Below, piece after piece: positions 21,702-32,600 of a stretch of DNA of 64,000 nucleotides; position 1 is the stretch's first letter; each line of letters starts with the position of its first letter. A program made the translations under genes and the position numbers. Under the pieces are notes generated by a model. It searched no databases. It was not told the DNA's origin and was given only the letters and a program-made list of their open reading frames with translations. Source of the DNA: Pardosa pseudoannulata (lineage: Eukaryota > Arthropoda > Arachnida > Araneae > Lycosidae); the NCBI GenBank assembly GCA_032207245.1, contig CM063505.1:170584260-170648259 (forward strand), written 5' to 3'.

Positions 21702-24700
21702 CTCTACTGTGTTGCTACAAAAGGGCTAATGAGACCAGGACTTGCTGCTTAAAGTGAATTCTTAAGATATGAACATTATGCCATCAGTGTGGTTTGAACC
21801 TACAAACTCCGGTACAGAAGAGCAGCACTACCTTTTGGCTCACAACTAAGTGGCAATTTTAAACAAAAGCTCATTAATACAATATGGATAACATTTCTTG
21901 ATAGTTTACATACAAAAAGGTTTTTTTTCTATAAATACTGTTAAAAAACATACTGGAAAAGAAAAAACTATACAATACTAATTAAAAACAAAGTAACACA
22001 AGTCATAGAGCAACTGGCTTGAGTGTAGAACATTCGTGATTCATGAAATGTAAAAGGAAGAAATTAAACTAATTTTTTTGGTATAAAGGAATAGATTATA
22101 GATGCTTTAGACGAGAGGGGACGGGATAAGCAGGGCTGAGTAGAAATGAAATCTTTCTTGTAATTGGTTGTTTATTAGCACAAGCTATAAATAACATTAA
22201 ACATCAAGATACCTAAATTTATCAATTTCTTAATACACATTTTATCAGAAGCTATTTACAAATACTGGGGACCAGCAACAGATAAAAACAAATAGGCATA
22301 ATATAAAGGATGGTGATAAAATCATTTTCAGAATTGATAAAAGAATTTGTTCTGCAGTCCACTCCCAAGACACAGTACAGTCTGACAATAATTAAAAACT
22401 TACCACTATATAATGTTTCACCAAGTTACCAGCTACTTTTTTTTTTTTAACCACTGTGATAGTGATCTTAAATATTTAACAAAGTAATTAACCAGATTGC
22501 AGATTCTATATCAAATCCTTAGATCTAATACAAACACTTTAATATTTGATTTTGTATAAAATTAACAAATAAAACTATATTGTTAAAGATAAAAATGTAT
22601 TTTTTTTCTGGTTGTGTATGTGGAACACAATAGAAGGAACATTGAGAGTAAAATATAAAATATTTAACCTCAAGGAAAGTGTCAAAAGAAAAAGCTATAC
22701 TACACTAGTGAGCTTACTAAAAATTAAACACGAAGAACAAAGTATCGCTAAAATATTTTTTATTATTGTCTACAAATAAGTTATAATTTATTGTAAATGA
22801 GCAATAATAAAAAGAATGCAAATTTTTGGAAATTAAACAGTTAAACATTCAAATTACAGCTTTATAAGGCACACATAAGAATGCTAACTAAAATAATCTA
22901 TAAACAACAAAGTAAAAAATTATTTTACATTTATTTCATTCCGTTTTAAAATATTTTGTATAATAAAAAATGCATTCTAAATACATTAGCTTATAATTTT
23001 TAAAAATTGTAAAGAAATATATATATCTTAAAAACAATCAAAACTATAAATATTAATATGATAAAAGGTTAATTTTTTAGCACTATTTAATTTGATAACT
23101 AATTTTGTAAACAAAAATTTACAACAAAACAATACCAGTTTATTTGAAACATGATAAATTTAAAGTGAATATCTCTTAACGGAACATCATATGCAAAATT
23201 ATCTAAACCTGTTATAAGCTAAACAGAAGCTTAGCTTAGAAGTACAGAAAATGTTTCACAGCACAATTTTTCTCCAGAACATTATTTTTCCTGAAATTTC
23301 ACTCCATGTTTATACAACCATTAAAGTAAAATGTTGGCAACTAAGACTTATTTTCTTAAAAGTAAAAATTTTTTAGATCAAAGTGAACCGTCTTAATTTT
23401 GAAGCAGTTACTAAGCAGATTACCCCTTGGTTCTTGGTGAATTATGATATTTTAACAAGCTACTCAATGGAGGGATGTCATTAGTTAATATGAATATAAA
23501 ACTGTTATACTTATTTTACTAGTATATCAACAGTAATTATAGTATTCAACTACTGCATGTCAAAATAAACTATCTGAAAAAGCAATAAGTAACTTAATAA
23601 GTACAGAATAACAGACAAAATTGAAATGAAAATGAAACTTTATCCACAGACGTCTCAAATTTGTGTTAAATATTTATATACACTAAACATGCAAAATAAA
23701 CTAAAATGGCAGTTAAATTATACGTTTGGCACACAACTAAAAAATAGATACATCATTAAACTTGAAACAATTAAAATTGCTTTGCAACATAAATAAAAAA
23801 ATATAGGTTGAAGGTATATAAACTATTTGAAACATCAATATAGTTTTAATACTACTTGAAATTTCTTACATTGAATAAGAAATATTGAAATATGTTGTAA
23901 ACTAAATATTATCAAACGTTAACTTTTTATGCTTACCCATCCACTTAGTTAACATTTACTCACCCATTTTCAATTACATAAAACACATGACTTTTCTGTT
24001 AAACCAAGTTAAAATAAAAATCTAATCTCAAAATTAGTCAAATATCCAATACTCTTAACGATAGAAGAAAATTCAGAATATATATAAATTTAAGCAAATA
24101 AATGCACTTAATAAATTAGGATAAAATTTTACACCATAACTATTCATAAAATATAAACTATTGTAAATTTCCTAAAGAAATACCGTATATAAATTTTATA
24201 TAAACATTTCAAATATAATATGGCAGAAAACATAAACATGCATAACCTAGAAAAATAAACAATAGCTATTTAAGTAGACTGGCGATTAAAGTAAGATAAG
24301 TATCGGAGTGAGCTAATCAGCGATGTAAAATGTAAACAAACAAATTATCGCCAGGTATTCTAAAGATGAAAATTTTACTATAGTATCTCGCTGTCAAGAG
24401 AATAAGTGCAGTGCGAAATAACTAGGTATAAGAAATGAGCATATTTAAGTTTTCATGAAACAATATTAAAAAGTTGTCAAATAAATGAGTTTGAGAGTTA
24501 CAACTTTATAGCAAATTGCTTCAATTAAACAGAACATAAATTATAAAAAAAAACCTAACAAACAGTCTAATTTACCCAGCAGTTAAATATAAAATAACTA
24601 CCACACAACAGATTTTATCATAAATATAAAAAAATAAACAACTTCGAGAAAAATTAATATCACTCCACTAGTGTAAAACTTCACATATCAGAGGAAAACA

Positions 24701-24782
24701 AGTTTACACATAAAGTCACCAAGTGAGATATGCAACACATTATACATTTGACTGATACAGGGTGTCACCGAAATGTACTTAC

Positions 24783-24885
24783 CTTCTCTAGAAAATAAAA
24801 TTAATGAACAAACAATTAAGAAATTCTTTATCAAACATTGGTACCATAAAATAACGCCATTGGCATCCGCCATTTTTGTGAACAC
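24783..24885 (-). CDS. tkv: Candidate first coding exon of BMPR1 (signal peptide)
   Basis: An ATG in good context (AAAAATGGCGG at 24873; a further in-frame ATG at 24885) opens about 31-34 codons. They contain a hydrophobic core NFLIVCSLILFS and end SRE plus one base at a consensus donor GTAAGT (24777-24782). The single leftover G completes a Val codon with the two leading bases of the ectodomain exon at 12919. Position, phase and the hydrophobic core all fit a signal peptide for this receptor. The evidence is circumstantial: no homologous sequence can be compared because signal peptides are poorly conserved. TIR-like 'acagggtgtcaccgaa' overlaps the donor side, so a repeat origin remains possible. 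Confidence 0.5.
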
Positions 24886-25375
24886 ATTGAAGAGGTCATG
24901 TAACTAGCCGATATATCAGATAAAAAATATAATGCGCTATGCGCCACCTAGGAGAAAAAAGAATGAAGACTATTTTCTTGCTCCATGAATACATTTATTC
25001 TCTTATTAAATGAATTATTTTTAAAAATAATTAAGAAAATTGTTAAAATAATAAAGAAAGACGTACATTAGCCACAATAAACTGCTCCTTTTTTTTACCT
25101 ATCAATAACTAAAGTAAAAGCTTGATAAGTAATTATTATAATGTTTTCAAATTTAGAAAGAACACTACGTCTTAGATTGGCTAGTAATACTTATAAAACA
25201 TAAATTTCAACTAAAGATTCATTTATATATAAAAAACAACATTCGAAATAAAAGATTTCCTTTATATGATAGCTTTGTTTTGACGTCAAGTAGACATGGA
25301 AACGAAAAAGGCTTAGGGATATATTTGGAGTACATACTTATCATTTCAAACTCCACTTTCTTCACCTGCTTTTAT
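24886..25375. promoter_or_regulatory. Possible 5' UTR and promoter side of BMPR1
   Basis: Lies upstream (minus strand) of the candidate first exon. It is AT-rich with no TATA box at a convincing distance. Assignment as promoter rests only on position. Confidence 0.25.
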
Positions 25376-25860
25376 GAAAATATTTCCAAGGCTGTCAAGT
25401 TTATTGGTCTGGAGTTGTCAAGATCGTGAGATTTCCCCCCCTCCAACTGGTAGAGCACTAGTGGAACAGAATTCTCATCATTCCCACCCTATTTAAGATT
25501 ACCAAAATGGATCAATTTTAATTATCTCATTGTTAAGGTACTTTTTAAATCAAGGTGTTGTTTTACTCTTTGACGATTAGTGTAGTTTCGCTGAAGCCAA
25601 TCCTGGAGTTTTTTCATTAGAGAAAAGTTTCTTGTTTTGGTTATTACTATTTCAGACAATTCCAGGCTGCTATTATAGACTACAAATAGATTTTTTTTAT
25701 CTTATTCCGTGTGTAGGGTTAGAGTGGTATATTTTTACTGTCAGCTTCATCGTAAAGTCTTTACTTCAATTTTGTGAATTCATGTCACACCCTTTTGAAA
25801 GCAAAGGTTTCTTTTCTGGAAGTCTTCTAAAAGTAGAGAATTATCAATCAAATAGATAAG
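25376..25860 (+). repeat. Dispersed repeat X, copy A
   Basis: It matches 41345-41800 in order: 'aaatatttccaaggctgtcaag', 'tagagcactag/ggaacactag', 'cccatttaccataatt-like', 'tttttactctttgaag/cg', 'tttgaattcatatcac', 'aaagtcttctaaaagtagagaatt'. The copies are clearly homologous but diverged. No ends, poly-A or coding content identify the class. Confidence 0.7.
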
Positions 25861-26347
25861 TGTCAAACCTGTAAACAATAGTTACTTATGAATGTATAAT
25901 TAAAGAACTCTTAATTTTATAAGTAACATATAAAAATTTACAAACTACAAGTTTATATATATATATAAATTTAGCTAATTATAGTATATCAAATTATAAA
26001 TTAATTATAATATATCAAATTAAGCTAATATATTAGCTTAATTTGATTCACGTAACATAGATAATTTGATTTACTTAAATATTACTCTCTATGCATGGAC
26101 TATTTAATGAAATTATAAGATCTTCATTAAAAGAAAGGCATAAAAATAAATTTTAGTTCAGTTTGGGGCACTACAGATAATGTTTTTCAAAAGAGAAAAT
26201 ATAAATAGGAGTAAATACTTGCAAACCATCTCAGTAAACAGAGTTACCAAAGGAATATATGAAGACAACAAAAATCAAAAGCAAAAATATTAGCCTTTTT
26301 CCCAGATCATGATTAATAATACAAATTAATAAAAGTCAGCTTGGGAT

Positions 26348-27076
26348 ATGTATCGTTTAAACAGTGACACAGAACCTGACAATACAAAATATCCGTTCAA
26401 GGAAAAACTACTCGAAGAATTAATGAATTTTCTAGGAAATGAAGTTGAAGGGGAGGAGCATCGAGTCCTAGCCGAAGGTGGTTTCGGATCGCAGGTGAAA
26501 AATGAAAGTAAACTGTTTCAGCCGTATGCTAATCAAAATCCTTCAGCATTTATACTTACGACTTTAGTAGATAATTCCGCGGTGAAAGCTAATTGTTTAT
26601 TCTGTGAACTTAGTCATAACAGTCAGGATTGTAGAAAAGCTGTAGCTATGACACAAAAGGAAAGGAAAGCTGCTGTTACACGAAACCGATGCTGTCTCGT
26701 TTGCTTGAAGCCTCGACATATGGCAAAAAACTGTCGTAGTAGTGTACGTTGCCTTATTTGTGGAAAAAGGTATTTTTTTATTTTATGTCCAGAACTTCCC
26801 CTTAAAAATGCGGATACCTCTATCAAAGAATCTTCTAATACAGAGGATACTGCTGCCTTATTTACACAGCAATATCCGTCGGGAATAACCTATCTAAAGA
26901 CTCTGATTGTGTATATACGAAATAAAGGAAAAACTCGGTCTGTCAGAGCTTTATTAGACGATGAATCCCATAGGTCTTACATTTACTTAAGTTTAGTAGC
27001 GGATAAATATTCAGGCTTCGGGGAAAGAGATATTATCTCAAGGATTGTTTGGCGGAAAGCAAACTCCAGAAGATGA
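26348..27076 (+). pseudogene. Pao gag C-terminus with zinc knuckles and start of protease
   Basis: The 242-codon frame contains a knuckle CLFCELSHNSQDC and a second, CLVCLKPRHMAKNC. A third (CLICGKRYFFILC) has lost the histidine that such knuckles need. Then follows the retropepsin start TLIVYIRNKGKTRSVRALLDDES. In the Pao protease family this site normally reads D-S/T-G-S; here it is D-D-E-S, so the catalytic motif is gone. The frame is lost near 27030 and protease coding continues in another frame from 27045. Known role: packaging of the element RNA and processing of its polyprotein. Confidence 0.85.
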
Positions 27077-27715
27077 GCACGGTCGATTTAAATTTACGTT
27101 AGAAAGTACCAATCAATCATATTCATGCCAAATATCGGCTTTAGATCAGGACAAAATTTGCACGACACTTCCCAGAGTCAGAGATCAAAATTTGATTAAT
27201 GAACTTAAATTACGTGGAATTGATTTGACTGATGTTGGTAGAGATAATCCACCGATAAGACTATTTCTCGGTGCTGACGTTCTTGGGAAAATTTTAACAG
27301 GTCGTATCGAAGTTCTAAAGTCAGGAATTTCAGCTATTGAACCTAAACTTGGATGGTGTGTTTTAGATTCTCAAAAGAAAAGCACATCAATAACTATGGT
27401 ATCACTGAGTTTACAGAATTTTAATATACCAGATATGTGGGAGCTAGAGTCTCTTGGCATACATTAGCTTATTGAAAGAAAATCTACGAAACTTCTAGGA
27501 GGAGAAATTTTAGCGCACTTTCGAGAAAATATTAAGGTAAATAAAGATCAACGATACGAAGTAGCATTACCTTGGTTAGCCGGGCACCCTCCACTATATG
27601 ATGACTATGATAAAGCCGAATTGAGACTACGTTCAATTACAAAAACAAAAAGTCTAAATAAAGAAAATCTCTTTGATTCTTATGATACTGTATTCCACCA
27701 ATGGCAGAAGCGCCA
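27045..27715 (+). pseudogene. Pao protease C-terminal part and start of RT domain
   Basis: The frame to 27467 holds ...SALDQDKICTTLPRVRDQN... and RLFLGADVLGKILTGRIEV, followed by GISAIEPKLGWCVL. This is the signature of the Pao protease/linker region (DUF1758). A stop at 27465-27467 interrupts it. The same frame continues with the pre-RT motif HFRENIKVNKDQRYEVALPW, then AGHPPLYDDYDKAELRL and FHQWQK, and breaks off about 27715 before any RT catalytic motif. Confidence 0.85.
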
Positions 27716-28265
27716 ATTTAGCTTAGTCAAAGTTTTATTTTAAACTTCACATGTTTATTGTAGAAAGATGTTAATAAGTAAGCAACCGAAACCATCGTTT
27801 GCTTCTCAGTAGTACAAAACTATTGCTACTCACAGGTAGCTAAATTTTACAAATTAAAGATAATATAATGATGAGAAGTTACATTTCCAACATTCTCCCA
27901 CCTTTTGTATTAGAGGGTTATACATGACAATACAAAACTAATATAAACTTTGTTTTAAACAGAAATATTTAATAATTAATATACAAAGTGTAGTCTATCT
28001 TTATACACTTCTTTCTCAATATTATAAAAGAAGTTTTAAAAAATGTATTTTTATTATTTTGATCATAAATATGGAATGTTATGTTTCCAACAATATTATT
28101 ATATTGATTTATATTAAAAGTTTGTATTGTATTTTTACCAGCAATTTTGCATTCTATTTAAAATAGTCAAAACTAATCTGAGATTCAGGTATATTATTAA
28201 AATATTTGATAATTTTTAGTTATATATGAATGATACATTTCAAACACTAGTTTATTTTTGTTACA
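27716..28265 (-). repeat. AT-rich insert with an inverted LTR-like edge
   Basis: On the minus strand 'aaaaggtgggagaatg' followed by TTGGAAATGTAAC (about 27895) looks like a polypurine tract next to the start of an LTR. Further along the minus strand there is AATAAA near 27765. It is compatible with a fragment of a second BEL/Pao-type element inserted in the opposite direction. The ends are not defined. Confidence 0.4.
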
Positions 28266-28344
28266 GCTTGTGTAACCTCCATTGTTTTAGATATTTTTTC
28301 TTCTTTCCCAAAAAGGAACAGTGTAACCTTACGAGAAAAGTATA
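28266..28344 (+). repeat. Pao LTR fragment
   Basis: The sequence from TGTAACCTCCATTG through 'ttttagatattttttcttctttcccaaaaagga...cagtgtaa' repeats the edge of the 3' LTR at 35348. Here it directly abuts integrase coding sequence, so it marks a rearrangement junction. Confidence 0.65.
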
Positions 28345-28762
28345 GGAAATTCAACCCTCCCACCGCAAGCTGGTGGGGCTGTTGGTGGGAAAGGCTTATC
28401 AGAGTTTTAAAAGATCTTCTGAAGTAAGTGTTGGGAAAGTCATGCCTTTCTCATGAAGAAATGGTTACTGTATTGACGGATTGCGAGAGCGTTATAAACT
28501 CTCGGCAGTTAACATATGCATCAGAACATGAATCCTTACGATCGATTTCTCCATCCATGTTTTTGTAAGACGTTCATGAATGTAGTGTACCAGATATTGA
28601 TGCAATCGAGCAAGGAGCATTGAATAGAAGACTTAAGTATAGACAAGCATTACAAAAAATTTACGAAACAGATTTAGATCCGAGTATCTAGGGTTGCTGG
28701 TACAAACGCCTAAAAAGAGAAGTTTTCGCTCAATTAAAGTAGGTCAAGTAGTATTGATAGTA
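28345..28762 (+). pseudogene. Pao integrase C-terminal part, cut by a Helitron
   Basis: Translation with frame changes gives PTASWWGCWWERLIRVLKDLL, VTVLTDCERVINSRQLTYAS, then VPDIDAIEQGALNRRLKYRQ and LVQTPKKRSFRSIKVGQVV. This is the end of the integrase core and the chromodomain-like tail typical of Pao elements. The frame stops exactly where the Helitron begins. It resumes without base loss at 34877, and frame and sense are conserved across the junction. Confidence 0.85.
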
Positions 28763-28774
28763 CTAGCATATAGC

Positions 28775-28788
28775 CCGTCATATGACGG
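28775..28788 (-). terminator. Helitron 3' terminal hairpin
   Basis: Fourteen-base perfect palindrome lying 9 bases before the CTAG end. In Helitrons such a hairpin acts as the termination signal for rolling-circle replication. Confidence 0.9.
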
Positions 28789-29605
28789 AATCAATAATTT
28801 TTTCATTTTCCAGAATTGTAAAGTACTTTATGAGACAGGTAAAAAAATATTTGCTTTTTGGGTGAGAATTATCAGGTACACGCTCAATAATTTTTTTATG
28901 TGTCAATCAGACATCAGGATCTGGAAAATCAGACCTTATTGTTAGAGAATTGAAAAAATAAATATTTCAAGTCCAAATGTTAACAAAAGTGAAAGCAAGT
29001 TGAATAGAACTTGAAATGAAAAACAAAGAATACACCATTTCTTCAAAGTGTGAGAAAATAATAAAATCCAAACATTTTATTTTTGAATTATAGAGTAAAA
29101 AAAAATAAAGCTACGGCCAATCCTAGATTATACATCCCCCCTAAATAAACATTATCTTCCTCATACATCTCTATAGAAAAAGTTAAAAAAGCTGCACTAC
29201 TGATTCTGCCAATCAGCATTTGAATTGAATCAGGAACATACGATTAAATAATCATGTATTTAAAAGTAACATCATTTGTAAAATAGCAAAAACATATAAA
29301 ATGTTTTAAAAACAATGTAAATGTTTATTGAAACACATACATATGAAAAATGTGTACGTTTAAACTTTAAAAAACGACACACTAACAAAATCCATTCCCC
29401 TATATAATAATAGAAGTTATCTATCCGTCTGTCCTTGAATTTATGAAGTGTTTCGACCTGGAATAGAGGCATCCATATTGGATTCTTGATGAGTTAGAGT
29501 TAGCAAAATTGGTTACAATAAAAATTGAACACAGACACATAGTAATACTAAATACAAAGGTCTTTTTTTTAAATATTGATTCATGTCATTACAGTCGTTT
29601 TAAAT

Positions 29606-32600
29606 TTAAATAAATTTATGGGAAAAAACCTCACGATATACAACATTAGCTGTAAAAGAACTTGACTGCTTTTTAATTTTTCCTTGATTATCTGTTTCTT
29701 CGATGCACAATTTGAGATTATTCGGATTCCGACACCTAGATAAAGCAACATATAGTTGTCCATGAGAGAAAACAGGCTGAGGGAGATATATTCCAACATG
29801 ATCGAATGTCTGTCCTTGAGCTTTGTTGATTGTCATAGCATATGCTGGAATTATTGGTAATTGTCGGCGCTTTAAAATGAAGGGTAGATTAATATCACTC
29901 GGACGTAAATCAAATCGATTTATGAACACAATGTCACCTTTGTTACACTCTGAAAGTATCTTTGCAATTATAAAGTTTTCATGAAGTTCCATCACACATA
30001 ATCTTGAACCATTACAAAGTCCTTGTTTTGCATTCAAATTTCTCAGTAACATAACAATAACCCCTTTCTTCAACACTAACTGATGAGGTGGCATCCCAGA
30101 CGGTGTTTGTCCATGAAGAAATTCAGGTGGATAATTATGAATATCATTATCATCTTCAGAAACAATTGTATCTACACTGTTATAAGTATGGGCATTTCCT
30201 TCAAGACCTAATATTATTTTCTGATTTATTTCAAGAGTCTTCTTATTTGTAGGTGATAAAATGATTCTTTTCGCCATATCTTCAATATCCATGTTCCTGA
30301 AATTTTCAGTATAGATAGCATTTATAATGTTTTTCTCTACCATGTGAGATGGAATTTTCACAGAATCATATGGCAATCCTTCTATTTGAGAAAGAGTTCC
30401 AGAACCAATATTCAGCAGCCATTTGTTATGGGAGTCTTCGCCAGCACTTCTCATGTTAATTCGGAGTGTGAGTTGAGTAAATACAGACCAAAGAGGACTG
30501 GACTTTATACAACTTTCAATAACTTCAGTTCTATTTCCTTTGGACACAACAGGAAGGGTTTGTCTGAAGTCTCCACCAATTACCATTACTTTTCCTCCAA
30601 ATGGCCTATCATTGTTCATAATTTCTTTCAATAGTAAGTCAATACATCGAATGCCTTCCTTTGTCAACATTGTAATTTCATCAATGATTATGAGCACAGC
30701 TTTTTTTAGTAGTTTAGCATCAGATGTATCAGCTGTCATTCTTGAAACTGAACTGTCCAATAGAGGTACAGGTAATTTAAAACCACTGTGAACTGTTCGA
30801 CCCCCTCTCAGTAATGTTGCAGCAATTCCAGTAGTTGCAAATGGGAGTGCCACTTTTCCTTTTCCTCGAATAAAAGATAATAAAGTGCAATATAAAAATG
30901 TTTTGCCAGAGCCACCTGGTCCATCCAAATAAAAATATCTATTCTTTTCACATTCATTCTTTATAGCTTGTAGAATAGTATTGAATGCTTGGAGTTGATC
31001 ATAATTCAGAGATGCTATTCTTTCATTGGCTTCTTGCTCCTCTTTCAATTCATCATACATTTTATACTCAAAACCAGTTCCATTTGGTACTGGTAGACCA
31101 AATGATGCACACGACATTCCATGTTGTTTCAATATTGTGTTAATATCATGAAGAGCAAAGTTTAGGGCTTCATTTTCATTTGAATTGCGGAAGAAATCTA
31201 TACACATTTCTCTCGAGTACTTATTCCACAGGTTAAGTGCATTTGTTGGATTACAGAATATCAGTATGAATGAAAATGTCTGGCGGAGTTGTTTTGGCAT
31301 TTGAAGAACGGAAGCGTCTTGCAAACAATTATACCACTCTTCATCAGAGTCTAGTAAGTGAAGATGGAAGGCTGCTTCTTTAAAGGAGTCGTAAACAATA
31401 TTGTGAACTGTTCGTAGAAACTGAAAGCTTGTAGCAGCAGGTACATGAAGCAGCAACATTCTTAGGTAAAATCTTTCTTCATCTTTCACACTAACTATAT
31501 GCATTCTTGAAACAATCTTGGATCCACCTTTTTTTCGTTTCAGCCAGTTGTTTCCAACATATACATAATTATAAGGAACATCAGTATACAAAAGATCTTT
31601 CGCATCTATATCTGTTTTATTTAAATCAAACCAAGCCTCAAGTTTCGTCCTGCGACTTCTTGCAGATTGCAATGCTTCTTCTTCATGACCCTCGGTAAAC
31701 ATTATTCTTTGTTTTTCTGGAAGGTGTACGGGGAGTCTGATAACTGCATGTGATCTGTCATGCATTCTAAATTCTAACAAACGCCACATTGCTTCTGGAG
31801 CACTAACATATCGTGCACTAATATAATTAGCAATTTCATTTTGCTGCACTTCCCCTGCACTCACAACTAAATTAGCACAATCATAACCTTTGTATATGTA
31901 CTTGTAAATATATTTCACAGCCCTGACTGATGTGCATACCTCAACATTTATGTGGGCATCATACTTCATTAAAAGATAAGGATTGTAGGGCACCACAAAT
32001 CTGTTGTCCATTTGCACCCCTCTAACTAAACTACTTGCACCTACTCTTCGTCTATATAAAGCATAACCCTCGTCATGTATAACAGTTTTTGACTGATAAT
32101 CCTTTGGAAAGTTTTTATTGCATTTCCCTTGTTCCATGCACGGTGCTCCTACTCTATTGACACAAGGTCCATGCATCATGCATCGTGTCACAATATCATA
32201 CAAGAGTGGATTCTCCTTCTGGTCTGGAATTTCGGCACACACAATCCGATCAATCATTTCGGGAGTAGATAATTTATCTTCAGAGCGTAATACGAGTAAC
32301 AAATGTGCATGTGGCAAACCACGTTTTTGAAATTCTATGGTATATACATGTGCAACCGAAATGCCTAAAACGCCATTAGTTGTTACATCTTCAAGGAGTG
32401 CTTTCAGCTTCAAGTTATAAACTCTAGCAATTAAATCAGGCCTGTCATGTGCTTCTTCACAAATCAGTAAATTTTCTGTTATTTCTGGCCACTTTGGATT
32501 TGCTGTAAATGTTAAAAACACATCGGGTGACCCAAATTTTCCAAATATGGACATGGCATCCACACATCTTTCACGCATATTTCTTGGAGAACCCTCAAAA

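Larger units (their letters stand above)
20896..21841 (-). mobile_element. tRNA-derived SINE (family 1) split by a hAT element
   Basis: The tail end ('tttggtttggagtgctatactctactg') is at 20896-20922. The rest of the SINE resumes at 21702-21841 ('tgttgctacaaaagggctaatgagacc' onward, to the decayed B-box and A-box). The 779 bases between are the hAT copy 20923-21701. Confidence 0.88.
12920..24782 (-). other. First intron of BMPR1 (about 11.9 kb)
   Basis: Large AT-rich intron. Items I can name: SINEs at 14690-14765, 18957-19121, 19624-19782 and 20896-21841; a hAT copy at 20923-21701; the second SINE type at 17395-17650; and an unexplained GC-richer stretch at 14766-15120. The spans 12920-14680, 15120-17390, 17650-18940, 19800-20890 and 21850-24680 are AT-rich with homopolymer runs, and I see no gene in them. 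Confidence 0.6.
1319..24885 (-). other. tkv: Type I BMP receptor gene (BMPR1 / Thickveins), 3' part missing
   Basis: Eight exons on the minus strand, at 24783-24885, 12732-12919, 12044-12164, 10112-10226, 9873-10008, 8403-8595, 3726-3917 and 1319-1424, give an ordered receptor: candidate signal peptide, three-finger cysteine ectodomain, one transmembrane helix, GS domain and the first part of a Ser/Thr kinase. Every internal junction has AG/GT sites and matching codon phase. Known role of the family: binds BMP/Dpp ligands with a type II receptor at the cell surface and phosphorylates R-Smads of the Smad1/5/Mad class. The stretch FFTSEEASW in the kinase and ADIKGTGSW in the L45 loop point to BMPR1 rather than ACVR1 or TGFBR1. 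The exons for the rest of the kinase (activation loop onward) lie left of base 1. The first intron, about 11.9 kb, is the longest. Confidence 0.92.
26348..27715 (+). mobile_element. BEL/Pao retroelement, left part (gag, protease, start of RT)
   Basis: This is the left portion of one decayed Pao element. The right portions are at 28345-28762 and 34877-35347, on the far sides of later insertions. No 5' LTR or primer-binding site is recognisable before 26348, so the 5' end is lost or too decayed. The reverse transcriptase core and most of the integrase are missing between 27715 and 28345. Confidence 0.88.

Noticed and set aside
26157..26215. SINE family 1 tail fragment ('cagtttggggcactacagataatgttttt')
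   Set aside because: Similarity is restricted to about 30 weakly matching bases.
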